From assembly GCF_021018805.1 (NCBI RefSeq), contig NC_086248.1, positions 99,471,239-99,535,238 on the forward strand: a DNA stretch of 64,000 nt, in the 5' to 3' direction. Origin of the DNA: Prinia subflava. Its lineage: Eukaryota; Chordata; Aves; Passeriformes; Cisticolidae. Positions 36,996 through 50,438 of the stretch are shown piece after piece. The notes below the pieces were generated by a model. The model made no database searches. It had not been told where the DNA came from and saw nothing but the letters and a program-made list of their open reading frames with translations. A program made the position numbers and the translations under genes. How positions within the stretch are numbered: the first letter of the stretch is position 1; each line of letters opens with the position of its first letter.

Positions 36996-39900
36996 AAATG
37001 ACAGGCATGTGAAGCTATTGGTTGTCTGTGGTTGGTCCCTTCAGAAAGGAAATGTATGGGTACAACAGAACTGAACACGAATTTCAGTTGTTCTGGAAAG
37101 GAAACAAACAGAAATTTGCTTTTAAATATGTGTCTGGTACAGAGTGTAGCATTCCTCACCCTCTGCTGTGCTGTATATTTGATTTGTTTTCCTAAATCAA
37201 ACAGCTTAAGGTTTGTGTCACCCTCCATTAAGTTGAACAAAATGAAAATGCCAACACTTTTGGAATGTGTTGGCGTGGGCCTTAAATTGGAAAACAAACA
37301 TAGCATCGAACTGCCCTTCCCAATGCAAATGGAGAGAAAGAAGCTATTCAGTGAAGTGTGGGATTTGGAGGACTGGATCTTTTACATTTGCTCTCTGTGC
37401 TGGGGAAAAGCCCTGGACAACAGAAAACTTCAGTCTTTGTTGAATGAGATCTACTTCTCGATTGGTTTCTGATGTTACTGTTCTTGCTTGCTTCTTTTTT
37501 ATCTTGTTTGCTGCTGAAAAGCTGATTCACAGGAGGACGTCTGATAACTTTAAGCAGAATTATCTGGGACACCAGTGAGCACAGTTCAGCCCCCAGTGTG
37601 GGGGTGTGGGTTTCAGCCTTGCTTAGCATCTGAGTGCAGCTTTTCTGGTAGGAGGTGGAAAGAAGGTGAGAGAAGGTTTGTCTTAAAGTGTTAGAGAGTT
37701 CAGCATGGAGCAGAGGGTGTTATGGCAGGTGCTACACCTGCAGGCTCACCATTATCCACTGGATTCCCTCCTTACCACCTCTGCCAAGGGCCACAGCAGA
37801 GCGTGCAGGCAGTGGGAGGTCTGCCCATCAAAAGGCATCTGGGAGGCTCAGGGTACAGGAAAATGATATTAGATTGTGAATCTGAAGGTATCTGGTCATA
37901 AAAGCACCAGAGGCTACAGGTGAGCCCCGAGCTATGTGGGAGAAGAGTGAGTGGGGTGTCTGCAGAGGCATGCATTGCTGAGTTTTCCACGGGGGATGAG
38001 GAGCCTCACATAATCCTTAGTGCAAAACAGGCTCAATACTGTTTCAGCAGGGTTTAATGAATTTAAGAGCCACAGTGATTGACTCTGAAAGCAGCTATCA
38101 GTTCTCTCCTGTGCAAACCAGAATGCAGGCAGTGAGCTGCAGTGTGGTCACACTCAGTGCATGTTTCTGCATGTGTGACCCAGTGTGACCAGAGCGCCTC
38201 GTGGCTGTAGTGTGACCATGTTTTCTTTGAATGATGGAACAAGGCAGGAGCTCCTGTACGCCCCAGGGGGATGGTAATGGGGCAAGTGAGCCTTCCATGG
38301 GTTCAGACAGACCCCTTCCTTCTCAGGTGAGGTGGAAAAGCAGCTTGTACTTTGTCTTTTTTCTTGTGTCCCACCTTTCTTTCTGCAGCATAAAGAGGAA
38401 CAGTGATGGAAAGTCACTGCAGCCTGATGGAGTCGTGGACACAGGAGTAGATCTCTGCTCTGATTAATGATTTCTATCACTTAAAAAAGGGCATTTTAAT
38501 GTTTTAACTACCCATTTCATAATGATCAGAGTTTTCAGGTTGTACCACAGGGCTGATTAATGGTCACCTCAGGTGTGCCAGAGGCTCGCGTTTATTACAC
38601 ACGCTGCACGCCCATTAATCGGCAGCGCAGCGCAGACTGTCATCCCAGATTGCTTAATTACATTTTCTCCCCCTGCCCAGGGCTTATGTGTGTTGTGCAA
38701 AGTCATAAATACTCCAAGAGCCCTATTTCCACTGAAATCAATAGGAGTTTTGCCATTGTACTGCGACGAGAGCTGTGAAAGTAAAATAATGCAGATAACT
38801 GTGACTTTCAAGTGGGAAGAGGGGAAGCAAAGGACACATGAATTATGAAAGACTGAACTTAGAGGTGACCTGAAAAAATTACAGGATAAACTGGAAAATG
38901 TTAAAGGAGCCATAGGAATAGGAAAGACAGAAGGCAAAATGAAAATTGGACAAGAAGTAAAAATAAATACAAGGGATTTCAAGTGGATAAAGAATAAGAA
39001 GTGAATGAGGCAACAGGGATTCTGTAAAATGGAAAGTGCAATTTTGCAGCAGAAGCAGCAGACGTTGTTGAATAAATAAATGAATTATGTGTCTCTTTTC
39101 ATAGAGGAGAATGGGAAAATTCAATGTATCAAAAGTAGGACAATTCCAAGGCAAGGGACATCCACGTGAAACAAAAGGTGAAGAACAGGAGTAAACCCAC
39201 TATGGAAACAACCACTGAACACCGTGGCTCCCGGACTGGTTCTCCAGGGATTTCCTCTGTGGTGCATTATTGGTCTGCTTATCTCTCTGTGCTTCACCCA
39301 AGGTGCTGCTCTTTTTGTCCAGTGTTTTGGTTGGAGGCAGGATCTGTCTGAGAACCTGTTGTGCTTCTGCAGTGACTACTGCTGACCACCAAGAAACTGC
39401 GTTAGAATAACTGAATAATTTATTCAGTTTAGACTGAAAATTTAGACAAAAGAAAATAATTTAATTTTTTGCAGCCCTACCTTTTGCTTTTGTCTTATAG
39501 AAAGATTTGCCATGACAGATATTTGACAGCATTTGAGTCAGTCCAGGCGAAGATGTTTATCAGCTGTCCCTCGGAGAAATCTGTTCAACTGTATGACAGC
39601 AAAAGAAAAGTCTGCTGAAAATTGCTTTGATGGCTAAATTAGCACTTGGTCAGTTTACAAACACACAGCTGGCCAGATTTGGAAATATATTGGTCATTTG
39701 GCTTTGTCTAGTCACAAATAAGTGCAGCAGAATAAAGAAGGATGCATCAGATCTGAATAGGTATAAAGATTTAACTCCAGGAGTCTGTAGACCTAAACTT
39801 TGAGGTGTGTTATTTTGTATCAATAAAGGGCTGCTCAATGCGGTCATTATTTTTGCCACCTAGATAGAACCAGGAAGAAATGTGAAAACATGAGGAGGTA

Positions 39901-42900
39901 TCCTTAAGGAATTTACCTGAGAACAAAATGATGTCATAGCTGCAGAATTCAAATATTCATATCTAGATTAAAGAAATACAAATATCCTTAAGGATTGCAG
40001 GTTAATATAGCAAGTTCCAAAAATCAGTTTGACAAGCATACTAGCTGAGTGTCTCTGATTCCATATAGATCAAAGGTAAATAACTAGGCAGACAATCCTG
40101 GAAAGGTTTCAAGAGAATAAATGAACATTTGTTGGGAGGGAATGAAAAGGTACATAAAAAGATAAGCAACAACAACAAAAAAGAAATAAAAAAAAGGGAA
40201 AGATCCAAGCTTTACAGGCTTTTGCTTGTAGCTGGAGCAAAAACACAGTGCAAGGGAGATAATGGAAGACGAGCCCAGGAACTGTTCAGCTTTGGAGCCT
40301 TGTTACTAGAATATTTTAGGACCACATTACCCTTTCTTTTTAACCAGTGTTAAAATAATGTGAGAAGCTTGCTGTACCAGGCAGGCCCATCTGGCTGAAC
40401 AAGGGCAGTTCTGGCTCATGCCAGAGAAGGAACATGGGGTGAGTGTAACAAGCCCGGGATGCTGCAACTCCTGCTGAACAAGGTGGGATGGGGTCCCTGG
40501 GAGAAGCTGGGCTGATTGCAGGGATGGGGACACTCCTGGATAGAGACATCAGCTCCAGGGGTGGCAAAGAGCTCGGTGTGAGGTAAAAGTATGAAGTGAG
40601 CTGGTACAACCACATCTCTGTAGCCTGGAGAGACAAATTCAGGTGCTATGGACTCTTGGACATTACACCCGTGGGACAACAAGGCTGTTATTGTTTTTCT
40701 CCACTGAGTTTTTCTTTCACTGTGGATGAAGAAACATTTAACCAAACCATGCTATTTATATGTTTAAAAAAGCTGTTTTGACAAAGACCTGCTTACAGCA
40801 CTAAGGGTACATTTTCTTTTTCCTTTCGAATAATAAATCTTTCATAATATTAAGGCATTGACATTACATCTCTGTTAGGGTAATTTACTCCCCACAGTAA
40901 TTTTGACTTAGTTTGTTCTACACGGAGCGATATTTTAATCATCCTTTCAGTGCTTATTGATGAGGGTTTTTTGCAAAAGATGAGAAGATTAGTTTAAAAT
41001 TATCCCTTGTGAATTTAAAACAATAACAAGGAAGTGAATGCAGTCTAAAACAAATTAAGAAATGTAATAGACTTAATAAAAGGCCAATATTTTATTCAAT
41101 GTACAAAAATGACTGCAAGACTTACTGTGGTGGGGCTGCACATGCTCTTATCAAACTATGTTCTTTTGTTTATTTTTAATTGAACAGGCACAAATCTCCC
41201 CCTCTCTAAAGGTGAGTGATGAATGAAATAAATGCTTTATATTTTTGTCCAATAATAAAAAAGTATTACCTTGACTCAGGCATCATATAAAACCTATGCC
41301 TCATTCCTAGACCCATCACCTGGGAATAATTTGCATTTCCTCACCCAGCAGGAGGACCCTGGTTTCAAAGCTTTGTCCTCATCAACTCTTGGCTCTTCTT
41401 CAGTGTTTGAGGGGTTAGATTTCTTCAAAGATTTATTAACTGCCAGGTCCGAGGGAGTGGAGTATCTTCCTTGAACACTAGGATCCCTGCAAAGCTCCAA
41501 GGATACCAAAGGGCATCCTTAAAGGCTGAAATTACAGCTTCAAAAAACGATTAATCTTTTTTCTTTAACTAAAAGTGACACAGCCTCCACAACCTCCACA
41601 GTCTCCGGCAGTGATGTTAAGTGATAATCAGCCACATGAAAAAAGTCGTGGTGCCAGAGTCCTTGCATGACTGAACTGTCTCAGAGGTTTGAGACCTTAG
41701 AGAGTTTCTACCCAGTGAGAAGTCTAGTAATCACAAGCTAAAAAAGAATATCACAGGGCAGTCTTTCCCAGGCACTGAAGAACTTGTGTTTTTTAGGAAA
41801 AATATTCCAGCTAAAAATCTTTTTCCAAGGTGGGAACTGATTAGTTGCATGGAACTGGATCTTCAAGAACACTGGTGGCAGACGAAGCTGAGATTTTGAG
41901 TGTGTCTGCTCTGAGGTGCAGCAGGGAGCCAGGCATGGTCACCAGATTCCTTCTTACATTGTGTCCCTTAGTGGCCAGGTGGGGATGGAGGTTTTCTGTG
42001 AGTTTGTTCTACTCTTTTTGTCTTAAATTGTGATTGTGTCTTGCAGTGTCTTGCTAAACCACAGCTGTCCAGGGCTGTGCATGCACCTGTACCTATATTA
42101 ATGTACACAAACTTGGCACAAACTGTTGCGGGTCTCCTGGGGTCACTCTTGCTTTGCCAAGTTACAAATGCTGTCACTTTGGCTCACTGCATGATTTGTG
42201 AGTTTTGCTGAATGCTTCAGAACTGCTTGGGATTTAAGGCCCTATTTGAGCGTAAAATGTGATTAGCTACAGTGAAGTGACTTTTTATCTGGCTGATACA
42301 CCTTTCTTTCAATTTAGTTGATGAATGTTCAGTGTCAGCCTGGTCACAGGCGTTTCACTTGTGATCCTAGGGAAGCAGCTGGTGGGACTTTTGATGTTGA
42401 TATGAAATTACTCTTTCTGCTGGCTACTGACCGTGTGGTTGCTGGTTTGTGCTGAGCAAGGATGTGGAGAGGCCTGGTCTTTGGACAGTATGAGTGGTGA
42501 AAGGTCTCTCACTCCTGGACTCATAACACCTCTTGATGTTTTGGCTGGGGAAGGATACTCATGAGTGAAAGAGCAGCAATATCTTCAGAGCGCCCCATTC
42601 AATCTGCAGGAGAAAATATTTTGCTGTGCCCTTTGCATCTGAATTCAGTAATGAAGCCTTGCATTGGTTTAGTTATACCTATTTACTTTGTGTGGGCATT
42701 GCAAGGCTTAATGAAACGTTTATGTATATGCTTTGAGAGGCTCATATGGAAAGCAATGCAAAATTGCTACATGTTAATCCTTCCATTGATTCCCGTTATC
42801 GTGCCCTGGTGTACAGAGTTTAATCATTTGGGGGCTCATTGAACTGAAAGAAAATACTGGTGCTTGTCAGATGGCTAAACAGTGCCCAAGTGTAATGTCC

Positions 42901-44485
42901 AGCAACCCAGGCCTCTGCGAGCTGCAAAACACAATATTGCAATAACCCAAAGCTTTCCCTCCATCCGCTTTTCTGGAGTAATGCACAGCAAGGAAATATT
43001 TACCAGATATTCTGTGTGCTACTTGAATTTAATTATGCCTTCTCTGATTGGAACAGAAGGCGTATAAAGCGTGCTTGTGTACTTCTGTGGAAGCCTTGAA
43101 CGGGAGGAATGGGTTTGCCTGATTTGCACAGCCTGTCGGGGACGGACCTCAGCGTGCATATGTTGACGGCAATAAGATGATCATTATCCAGCCCATGCCT
43201 CCTCTGTAGGTAGAGAGGTAGGGATGCCCCGAGGGTTTAATTCCCAATCTTTCATTTCCTTCCTCTATTTTCAGTTGCTATTAACTTTAAAAGGGTTTTT
43301 TTGCACAAAGAAGGATTATGCACAGCGCTGACACCTTATTACTCAGCTGGGTTCGCCGATTGGCTGAAACTCAAAAGTCTTTACTAGTTAGGCTAAAACA
43401 TTAAAAATGTCTTTTGATAAATGATCTGAAGGGAAAATCAAGCAGATGGCTTTTAGGCCCGTCTCACAATGCAACTTTGCAGGGAAATAATAGTTTCAGT
43501 AATGGGTTATAGAGCTTTATTTAAATTACTATACTATTTAGTGGAGAGGAGTGAATCATTTAGGATTTTTTGGGGGTGTTTCTTTCTTCCCTTCTGTTTT
43601 TTCAGATTTCTCTCCTTGAAATGAACTGAAGCACACTTTGAAGTGCCATGAAGTTATTCTTTCTTCACTTTTTGTAATTGGTCCATCGGTTTTCTGCTGC
43701 TGTCTCAGATTTTTTATGGGTGATATCCCCTGACTTTCCACAGCCTGCTTCCTGATGGATTCATTTACTGTGTGTGTTGCAGGGGCAGGATTTATGTGCC
43801 TCAACCTGCTGCCTACAGCTAGAGATCTCCTCTATTATACTGGGTTTATAGGGTGAATTACAGCTTCTAGGAGGCTTTGTGGAAAATTTTAGGAAAGTTC
43901 TAACCAGCTTGTTTGGCCTCCAGAGAGACTAGGCAGGTGCAGCTGGGATGGGCAGGTCTGCAGTGTGTGTGCTAGGAGGGCAGGGCTCCCTTCTGCAGAG
44001 CAGCAAGATGCCCAGCATTGTCTGTAGGCATAAATATCACCCCCAAGGTTTAGCTTTGTAGGCTGGGGTGCAGTTGTGGTGTGACTGGGAATTTGTGGTC
44101 GTTGTATGACCCACAGGGGCCAAGCTCTTGCAAGGGCAGGAGCTGCTTTATGCAGTGCAGATGAAGTGTTAGAGGAGCTGTATTTTTGACATGTATTTTG
44201 TCACCTAGTCTCTAAGGAGCAAAGCCCTTTAACCTGTTTCCAACTGAGCATTCCAGAAATCAAATGTCAAAGATCCTTAGCTGCTTCTGAACATCTAAGC
44301 CAAAAAAATGCTGGACTTGTAGACAAGCACATAATCCTGGGGATAACACTTTCCTCTTTGAAACATCCACTCAGTCCAGCACTCCTCATTAGATGTTGGT
44401 GAAATCATTGGAGTAAATACTGGATGTAATTGTCCAGATGCTCTAATTTCTGCTTTTAGCAGAAAAAAAAGTCACATTTAATATG
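36994..44485. other. Intergenic, no gene seen
   Basis: About 7.5 kb without a recognisable exon or repeat family. Stretches near 38540-38780 and 43280-43540 are AT-rich with many TTAAT and TTAATTA motifs and look, by eye, unlike decayed repeats; conservation cannot be judged here. Open frames, the longest of 146 codons at 37032-37472, show no known motif. Confidence 0.55.
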
Positions 44486-44512
44486 CCCCCCCCCCCCCTT
44501 TTTTTTTTCCCC
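44486..44512. repeat. C13-T10-C4 pyrimidine run
   Basis: Thirteen C, ten T and four C residues in direct succession on the plus strand. Confidence 0.95.
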
Positions 44513-46810
44513 AAGTCAAAAAATGAGAAGTAAAGGTGTGTTTACTCTAGCATGGTACTGATTCAGTGTGAGCTGGAGGGCAGATAATGGGTATGCTCCA
44601 TGCTCCAGCACACTAAATGCTTGAGATGATGTCTTTGTTACTGTCTTGTCATAAATCAATGCAGCACCCTGTTGAGAACTGGATGTAGAAACACGAAAGT
44701 GGCTACTCTAGGTAAGAGAGCTGGAGGCCTGTAGTGTTTCAAAGAGTCTCAAATCAGAAAGAATAATAATGGGTTCCAAGCTACCAGCAGTTTGTTGTCT
44801 TGGGGGCACTGGCTTTTTTGAAGACCTCTGTCTCAGCCAGGGGCACAGCTTCTTGTGGGAGCTGGTCCTGCATCTGCTGGACCACAGTGCCTCTCCCTGG
44901 CTGCCTCAGCAGAGCCAGAGGCATCTGTGCTAATTTAAATGTGGAGGAGCAAGACAGAACATGAAACCTGAAGGAATGTTGTGTAGGGGGCTGTGTAGAG
45001 AAGGAATGAAGGGGGGTTAGTAGGGCGTTAGTCAAAGACGTCATATTTGTCCAAATTGTGCTGGCAGAAAGAGAAAAGATAAGAGGATTTTGCTAAGTCT
45101 TGTAATATAGCAGCATAGAATAAAATGTAAGTTGCCTCTCATCTTTGCCAGGAACTGAGAGAAAAATATTCCAGTGAAAGAAGTGCAGGTGAAACAGTGA
45201 ACATGACCTCCCATGCTAAAATATGTTCTAAACACGTTTGTTAGTCACTATGGTCCTCAGTAAAAGGAGTTTTCTCCCGAGAGATGTAAAATATAAGGTC
45301 TTAATCTTTAATTCAAATCCTTCTGGGCAGACCTTTCTGTCAGCCTGAACCCCTTTGATTTCTATAGCCCTTTGTGGTCCTGGGCACACCAGTCTAGCCA
45401 AGGGTTTAGATTCCTACTACACACTGTTACAGTAGCTTTTCATACATTTTGATTAAAAACCCTGAAACTCTTAACCTCAAATGATATAGGTTCTTTGTTT
45501 TGTTTTCCCCCCCACCCCCCATAGTCCACTCCATTGTGTAGTTCTTGGTCCCAGTCTTTCTGGTCTTTCTCAGGTGATTGCAGGCACTGACATTTTATTT
45601 TTGGATCATGTAATGGAGATAAATACAACAGGGTGGTAAATTAAACTTCACAGGTAATTTCAGAATGGAGACTCCAGTCAGCACCTCTTCTTTTGAGGGT
45701 ATAGCTCCACTCGACCCATGAGGGCATCTCATTTTGTGTCTGTAGAGGATGGCACCTTGGCCAGACAGAGCATCCCACAGCACTTAGCACCTGGAAATAC
45801 CCTGTGCAATGGAGGGTTGGTTCTGTAGCACAGTTCACACGTTTTTCCTTCTAAGACTGATAGAAAGTCCTTGAGAATAACAACTCCGGTGAGCAGCAAA
45901 CTTTGGAGATAAATGGTACATTGACTTTGCCATTTGCATTTACTGTGCAGCTTGAGATGACTTTTAATTATTCAAAAGAGGCAGAATGTTAGTCACATCT
46001 ATCTTTGTTCCTCCCCTAAAGCAAACCCACTCTGTAAATTTTCCTGTGACCACTATACCAATATTTCCCTGTTACAGCTCCTCTGACTTTCACTTCAATT
46101 TTTTTTCTTTTCCTTTGAATTTTTTTTGTTAGATGTTTGAGATGCAACAGAATTCAGCTACATTTTTTCTTCTTATCAGCTAACTCAGAGCAGGTTGATC
46201 AGGTCTATTCATGCAGCGAACAAGGAGGGGAACATAAACACTTTCCAGTGCTACAAGCACATATCTAGAAAAACAATATAGCAGTGAAATAGCCTCCTCA
46301 ACATGAACATTGAAAAAACTCCGTATGTATTCATGCTGGGAAGAAGTGGGTGCTCAGTGTCAGCCTGCACACACATGCCTGGCAAGAGGGATGGGAGGGA
46401 AGGTAATTCCTCAGCATGTTTAGAGACACAATCTCTATATCTCTTCCCTTTGACATCCACTGCTGCCATCAGCATGGGCACCTCCTTTCTCCTTTTTTTG
46501 TAAGATAAGGCATATTATTTATTGCAATATTAGCCATTGTTTTTTTGGAAAATACACTGTGAGAAATTTGCAAAGCAGACAGGAACAGAGTATTCTTGAT
46601 GTTGGATTACAAATATTTTTGGCCAGTCCATTTGAGGACAGAATGGCATTTGTTTTGAGGAGCTTTGAAGGAAATAATGGAAACCATACAACCCTAAGAG
46701 ACAATTCAGATTTTAATTGCTCAGGAGTGAGGTATTTCATCTTGCACATGCTCCACAAAGGAAATGGTTTCAAATATTTATTTCATGTCTGTGAAAAATT
46801 CTCCCCCCAC
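44513..46810. other. Intergenic, no gene seen
   Basis: About 2.3 kb with no recognisable exon, repeat family or RNA gene. Open frames are short and overlap on both strands. Confidence 0.6.
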
Positions 46811-46862
46811 CAAAAGAAAAAAAGAAAAAAAAAAGAGAAAAAAGATAGGAAAGAAAAAAAAT
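46811..46862. repeat. A-rich low-complexity tract
   Basis: About 50 nt of A runs interrupted by single G residues. It encodes a lysine-rich string in the frame 46559-46984, which is therefore not taken as a gene. Confidence 0.9.
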
Positions 46863-47634
46863 TTCTCAATTTCTTAACAGGAGTTTTAAACACTGCAAAC
46901 CATGTGGTGGTGCTAAAGTTACAAAAGAAGAATCCTCACAGACACACTGACAAAATGTGCAGAATGTGGCCAGATGAGATATGACAACAAGTACAAATTA
47001 TAGCAGTGGCAAACCAGTAAACACGGAAATCTGAGTAAATCAGTCATTTCAAATCTATTTGCCAAACTGTGTTTATCCTCTGCAAAACCTCACCATCTCC
47101 ACAGGAAGCACTTCAGAGCAATCTCTGCAGGGTATTTTCTGGGTGGAGTAAGGATCAGGATATTCCACAGCAGCCTTTTTGCAGACATTACAGCTGATCT
47201 TTCAGCCTAATTGAAATGAACAGTGATGGTAACTGCATTTTTTTTGAACATGAGTACTCACTTCCCACTTTGAAATTGCTACACAAGACGACATTGAATA
47301 CCAGGAATAGATAGATTAAATGTTTATGGTTTAAAAGTAAAACACTGTATTATTTTGTTTGTGTGTTTATTCCTCATCCATAAGCTACATGGATGGCTTG
47401 ATATTTTGCAGAAAAAGAGTAATTTTAACAGATGTCAGGTTGGGTTTTTTCCCTGTGGCTTCATCAGTACAGTCCCATCAATTTCAGTGGAATCCCTCTT
47501 GCATGTGACAGTGCAGGATTTGTCCTGAAATCTTTTTCTCCTTATTCATTGTGTGTCCCATTTCTTACATTGAGAAAGGGATTTGTTTAGAGGTTAGCCC
47601 TCTGAAAGACAAAGACTAGAATTTGTAAGTTTGC
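46863..47634. other. Intergenic, no gene seen
   Basis: No gene, RNA or repeat recognised in this 0.8 kb stretch leading to the large polypyrimidine satellite. Confidence 0.6.
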
Positions 47635-48545
<911 letters not shown>

Positions 48546-48883
48546 TTCCTTCCCTTCCCTTCCCTTCCCTTCCCTTCCTTCCCTTCCCTTCCCTTCCTTC
48601 CCTTCCCTTCCCTTCCCTTCCCTTCCCTTCCCTTCCCTTCCCTTCCCTTCCCTTCCCTTCCCTTCCCTTCCCTTCCCTTCCCTTCCCTTCCCTTCCTTCC
48701 CTTCCCTTCCCTTCCCTTCCCTTCCCTTCCCTTCCCTTCCCTTCCCTTCCCTTCCCTTCCCTTCCCTTCCCTTCCCTTCCCTTCCCTTCCCTTCCCTTCC
48801 CTTCCCTTCCCTTCCCTTCCCTTCCCTTCCCTTCCCTTCCCTTCCCTTCCCTTCCCTTCCTTCCCTTCCCTTCCCTTCCCTTC
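48546..48883. repeat. (CCCTT)n pentanucleotide satellite
   Basis: About 340 nt of ttccc units, with a few four-base ttcc interruptions, directly continuing the CTTT tract. The minus strand is (AAGGG)n. The whole tract from 47635 is a homopyrimidine/homopurine block of about 1.25 kb with almost no interruption. Confidence 0.97.
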
Positions 48884-49529
48884 TCCTCCTGCTTTCTTCC
48901 CATCAGTTTTAATCACCTAAGTGTAGCCCTGGATTTGTGAACTGGTTACAGAGGTCCTAACTGATGAGAGCTGACAGGGGCCAGTTAGCCTCTTAAAATA
49001 TATTCTGTGACTAGGGCAGAATAATTGCATTCAAAATCCATGTTTAACATTCATTTATAGGCTTACAATGAGGCGCACTGTATGTGCCATGCCCTAATTT
49101 GTACCACTCTGGGAACATTTCCCTTGTTTCAATGCTCACGATGGGTTTTGTAGACAGAACCTGAAGATCTGAGCGCAGACCTGTTTCTGCCTCAGACCTC
49201 CTGTGTAACCTTGGGCCAATTACTAAATCTCTGTGTATCAGTTTTTTCTTCTCTAAAGTGGTAACTACAAAACCTGTCACAAAGGTACCTCGGGTTGAGC
49301 AGATTTAGACGTGGATGGAATATAACTTGGTGTTAGCATGATATCCATTTTTCAGTAGACCCACCAGAAGTCTTCCTTTTTTCTGTCTTTCTTCCCTCTG
49401 GCTATGGAGTTTTCCTACCAGATGGCCTAGAAAGGTTAGAAGTGTTCAAGATACAGTGGGACCATGTTGGTTTTGATTGCATCCCTTCCTTATGTTTTAT
49501 ATGTTCTGAATTATCTGTCTACTTCTAAC
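48884..49529. other. Intergenic between satellite and CR1
   Basis: About 0.65 kb. No gene or repeat recognised. Confidence 0.6.
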
Positions 49530-50438
49530 GAACATTGAACTGTGTTTTTATCAGTCATCTGTGAGTGCACCTTCAGGAATTTGCTGATGACACCTACACG
49601 AGTGGTGTGGTTGACACATGTGAAGGACAGGATGTCCTCCAGAGGGACCTGGACCAGTTTGAGACGTGGGTCAGTGGGAAACTCATGAAGTTCAACAAGG
49701 CAAAGTGCAAGGTGGTACACCTGGGTCAGGGCAAACCCCAGTACCAACACAGGCTGGGGGATGGCTGGATTGAGAGCAGCCCTGCCAAGAAGGACTGCGG
49801 GATACTGGTGGATGAAAAGCTGGACATCAGCTGGTCACTTGTGCCATGCTCACAGCTCAGAAAAGCAGCAGCATCCTGTGCTGCATGGACATCAGAGCGG
49901 CCAGCAGGGCGAGGGAGGCAATTTGGCCCCACTGCTCCATCCTGGTGAGACCTCCCCTGCAGTGCTGCATCCAGCTCTGGGATCGCCAACATGCACAGGA
50001 CATGGACCTGTCAAGGTGAATCCAGGGGAGGGTCATGAAGAGCATCTTCATGATGGAGCACCTCTCATGTAAGGAAAGGCTGAAAGAATTGGGATTGTTC
50101 AGCCTGGAGGAGAGAAGGCTCCAGGGAGATCTTATTGCAGCTTATTAGTACTTAAAAGGGACTTATAAGAAAGATGGGGCAAACATTTTAGTAGGGCCTG
50201 CTGAAGGAGATGGTTTTAAACTAGAAAGAGAATATATTCAGACTAGATATATGGAAGAAAGTTTTGATGATGAAGTTGCTGAACCACTGGACCAGGGGTA
50301 GCAGACGCCCCACACCTGGGAACATTCAGGGTCTGAGGGACCAGGCTCTGAGCAACCTGGCCTACATGAAGATGTCTCTGCTCACTGCAGGGAGTTGGAC
50401 TTCAAAGGTCCTTTCCAACCCAAACCATTCTACGATCT
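49530..50438 (+). mobile_element. 5'-truncated CR1 LINE, plus orientation
   Basis: This reads as the end of CR1 ORF2. EFADDTYTSGVVDT (49576-49617) contains the reverse transcriptase FADD active-site motif. It is followed by LMKFNKAKCKVVHLGQGKPQ and ESSPAKKDCGILVDEKLD, then after frameshifts the [20 protein letters not shown] segment and [14 protein letters not shown]. It ends with the CR1 tail caacccaaaccattctacga (to about 50438). The element keeps about 0.9 kb. Frame breaks near 49840 and 50020, a deletion just before the FADD motif and an in-frame stop make it inactive. The 3' untranslated part is intact enough to show the insertion end. Confidence 0.94.
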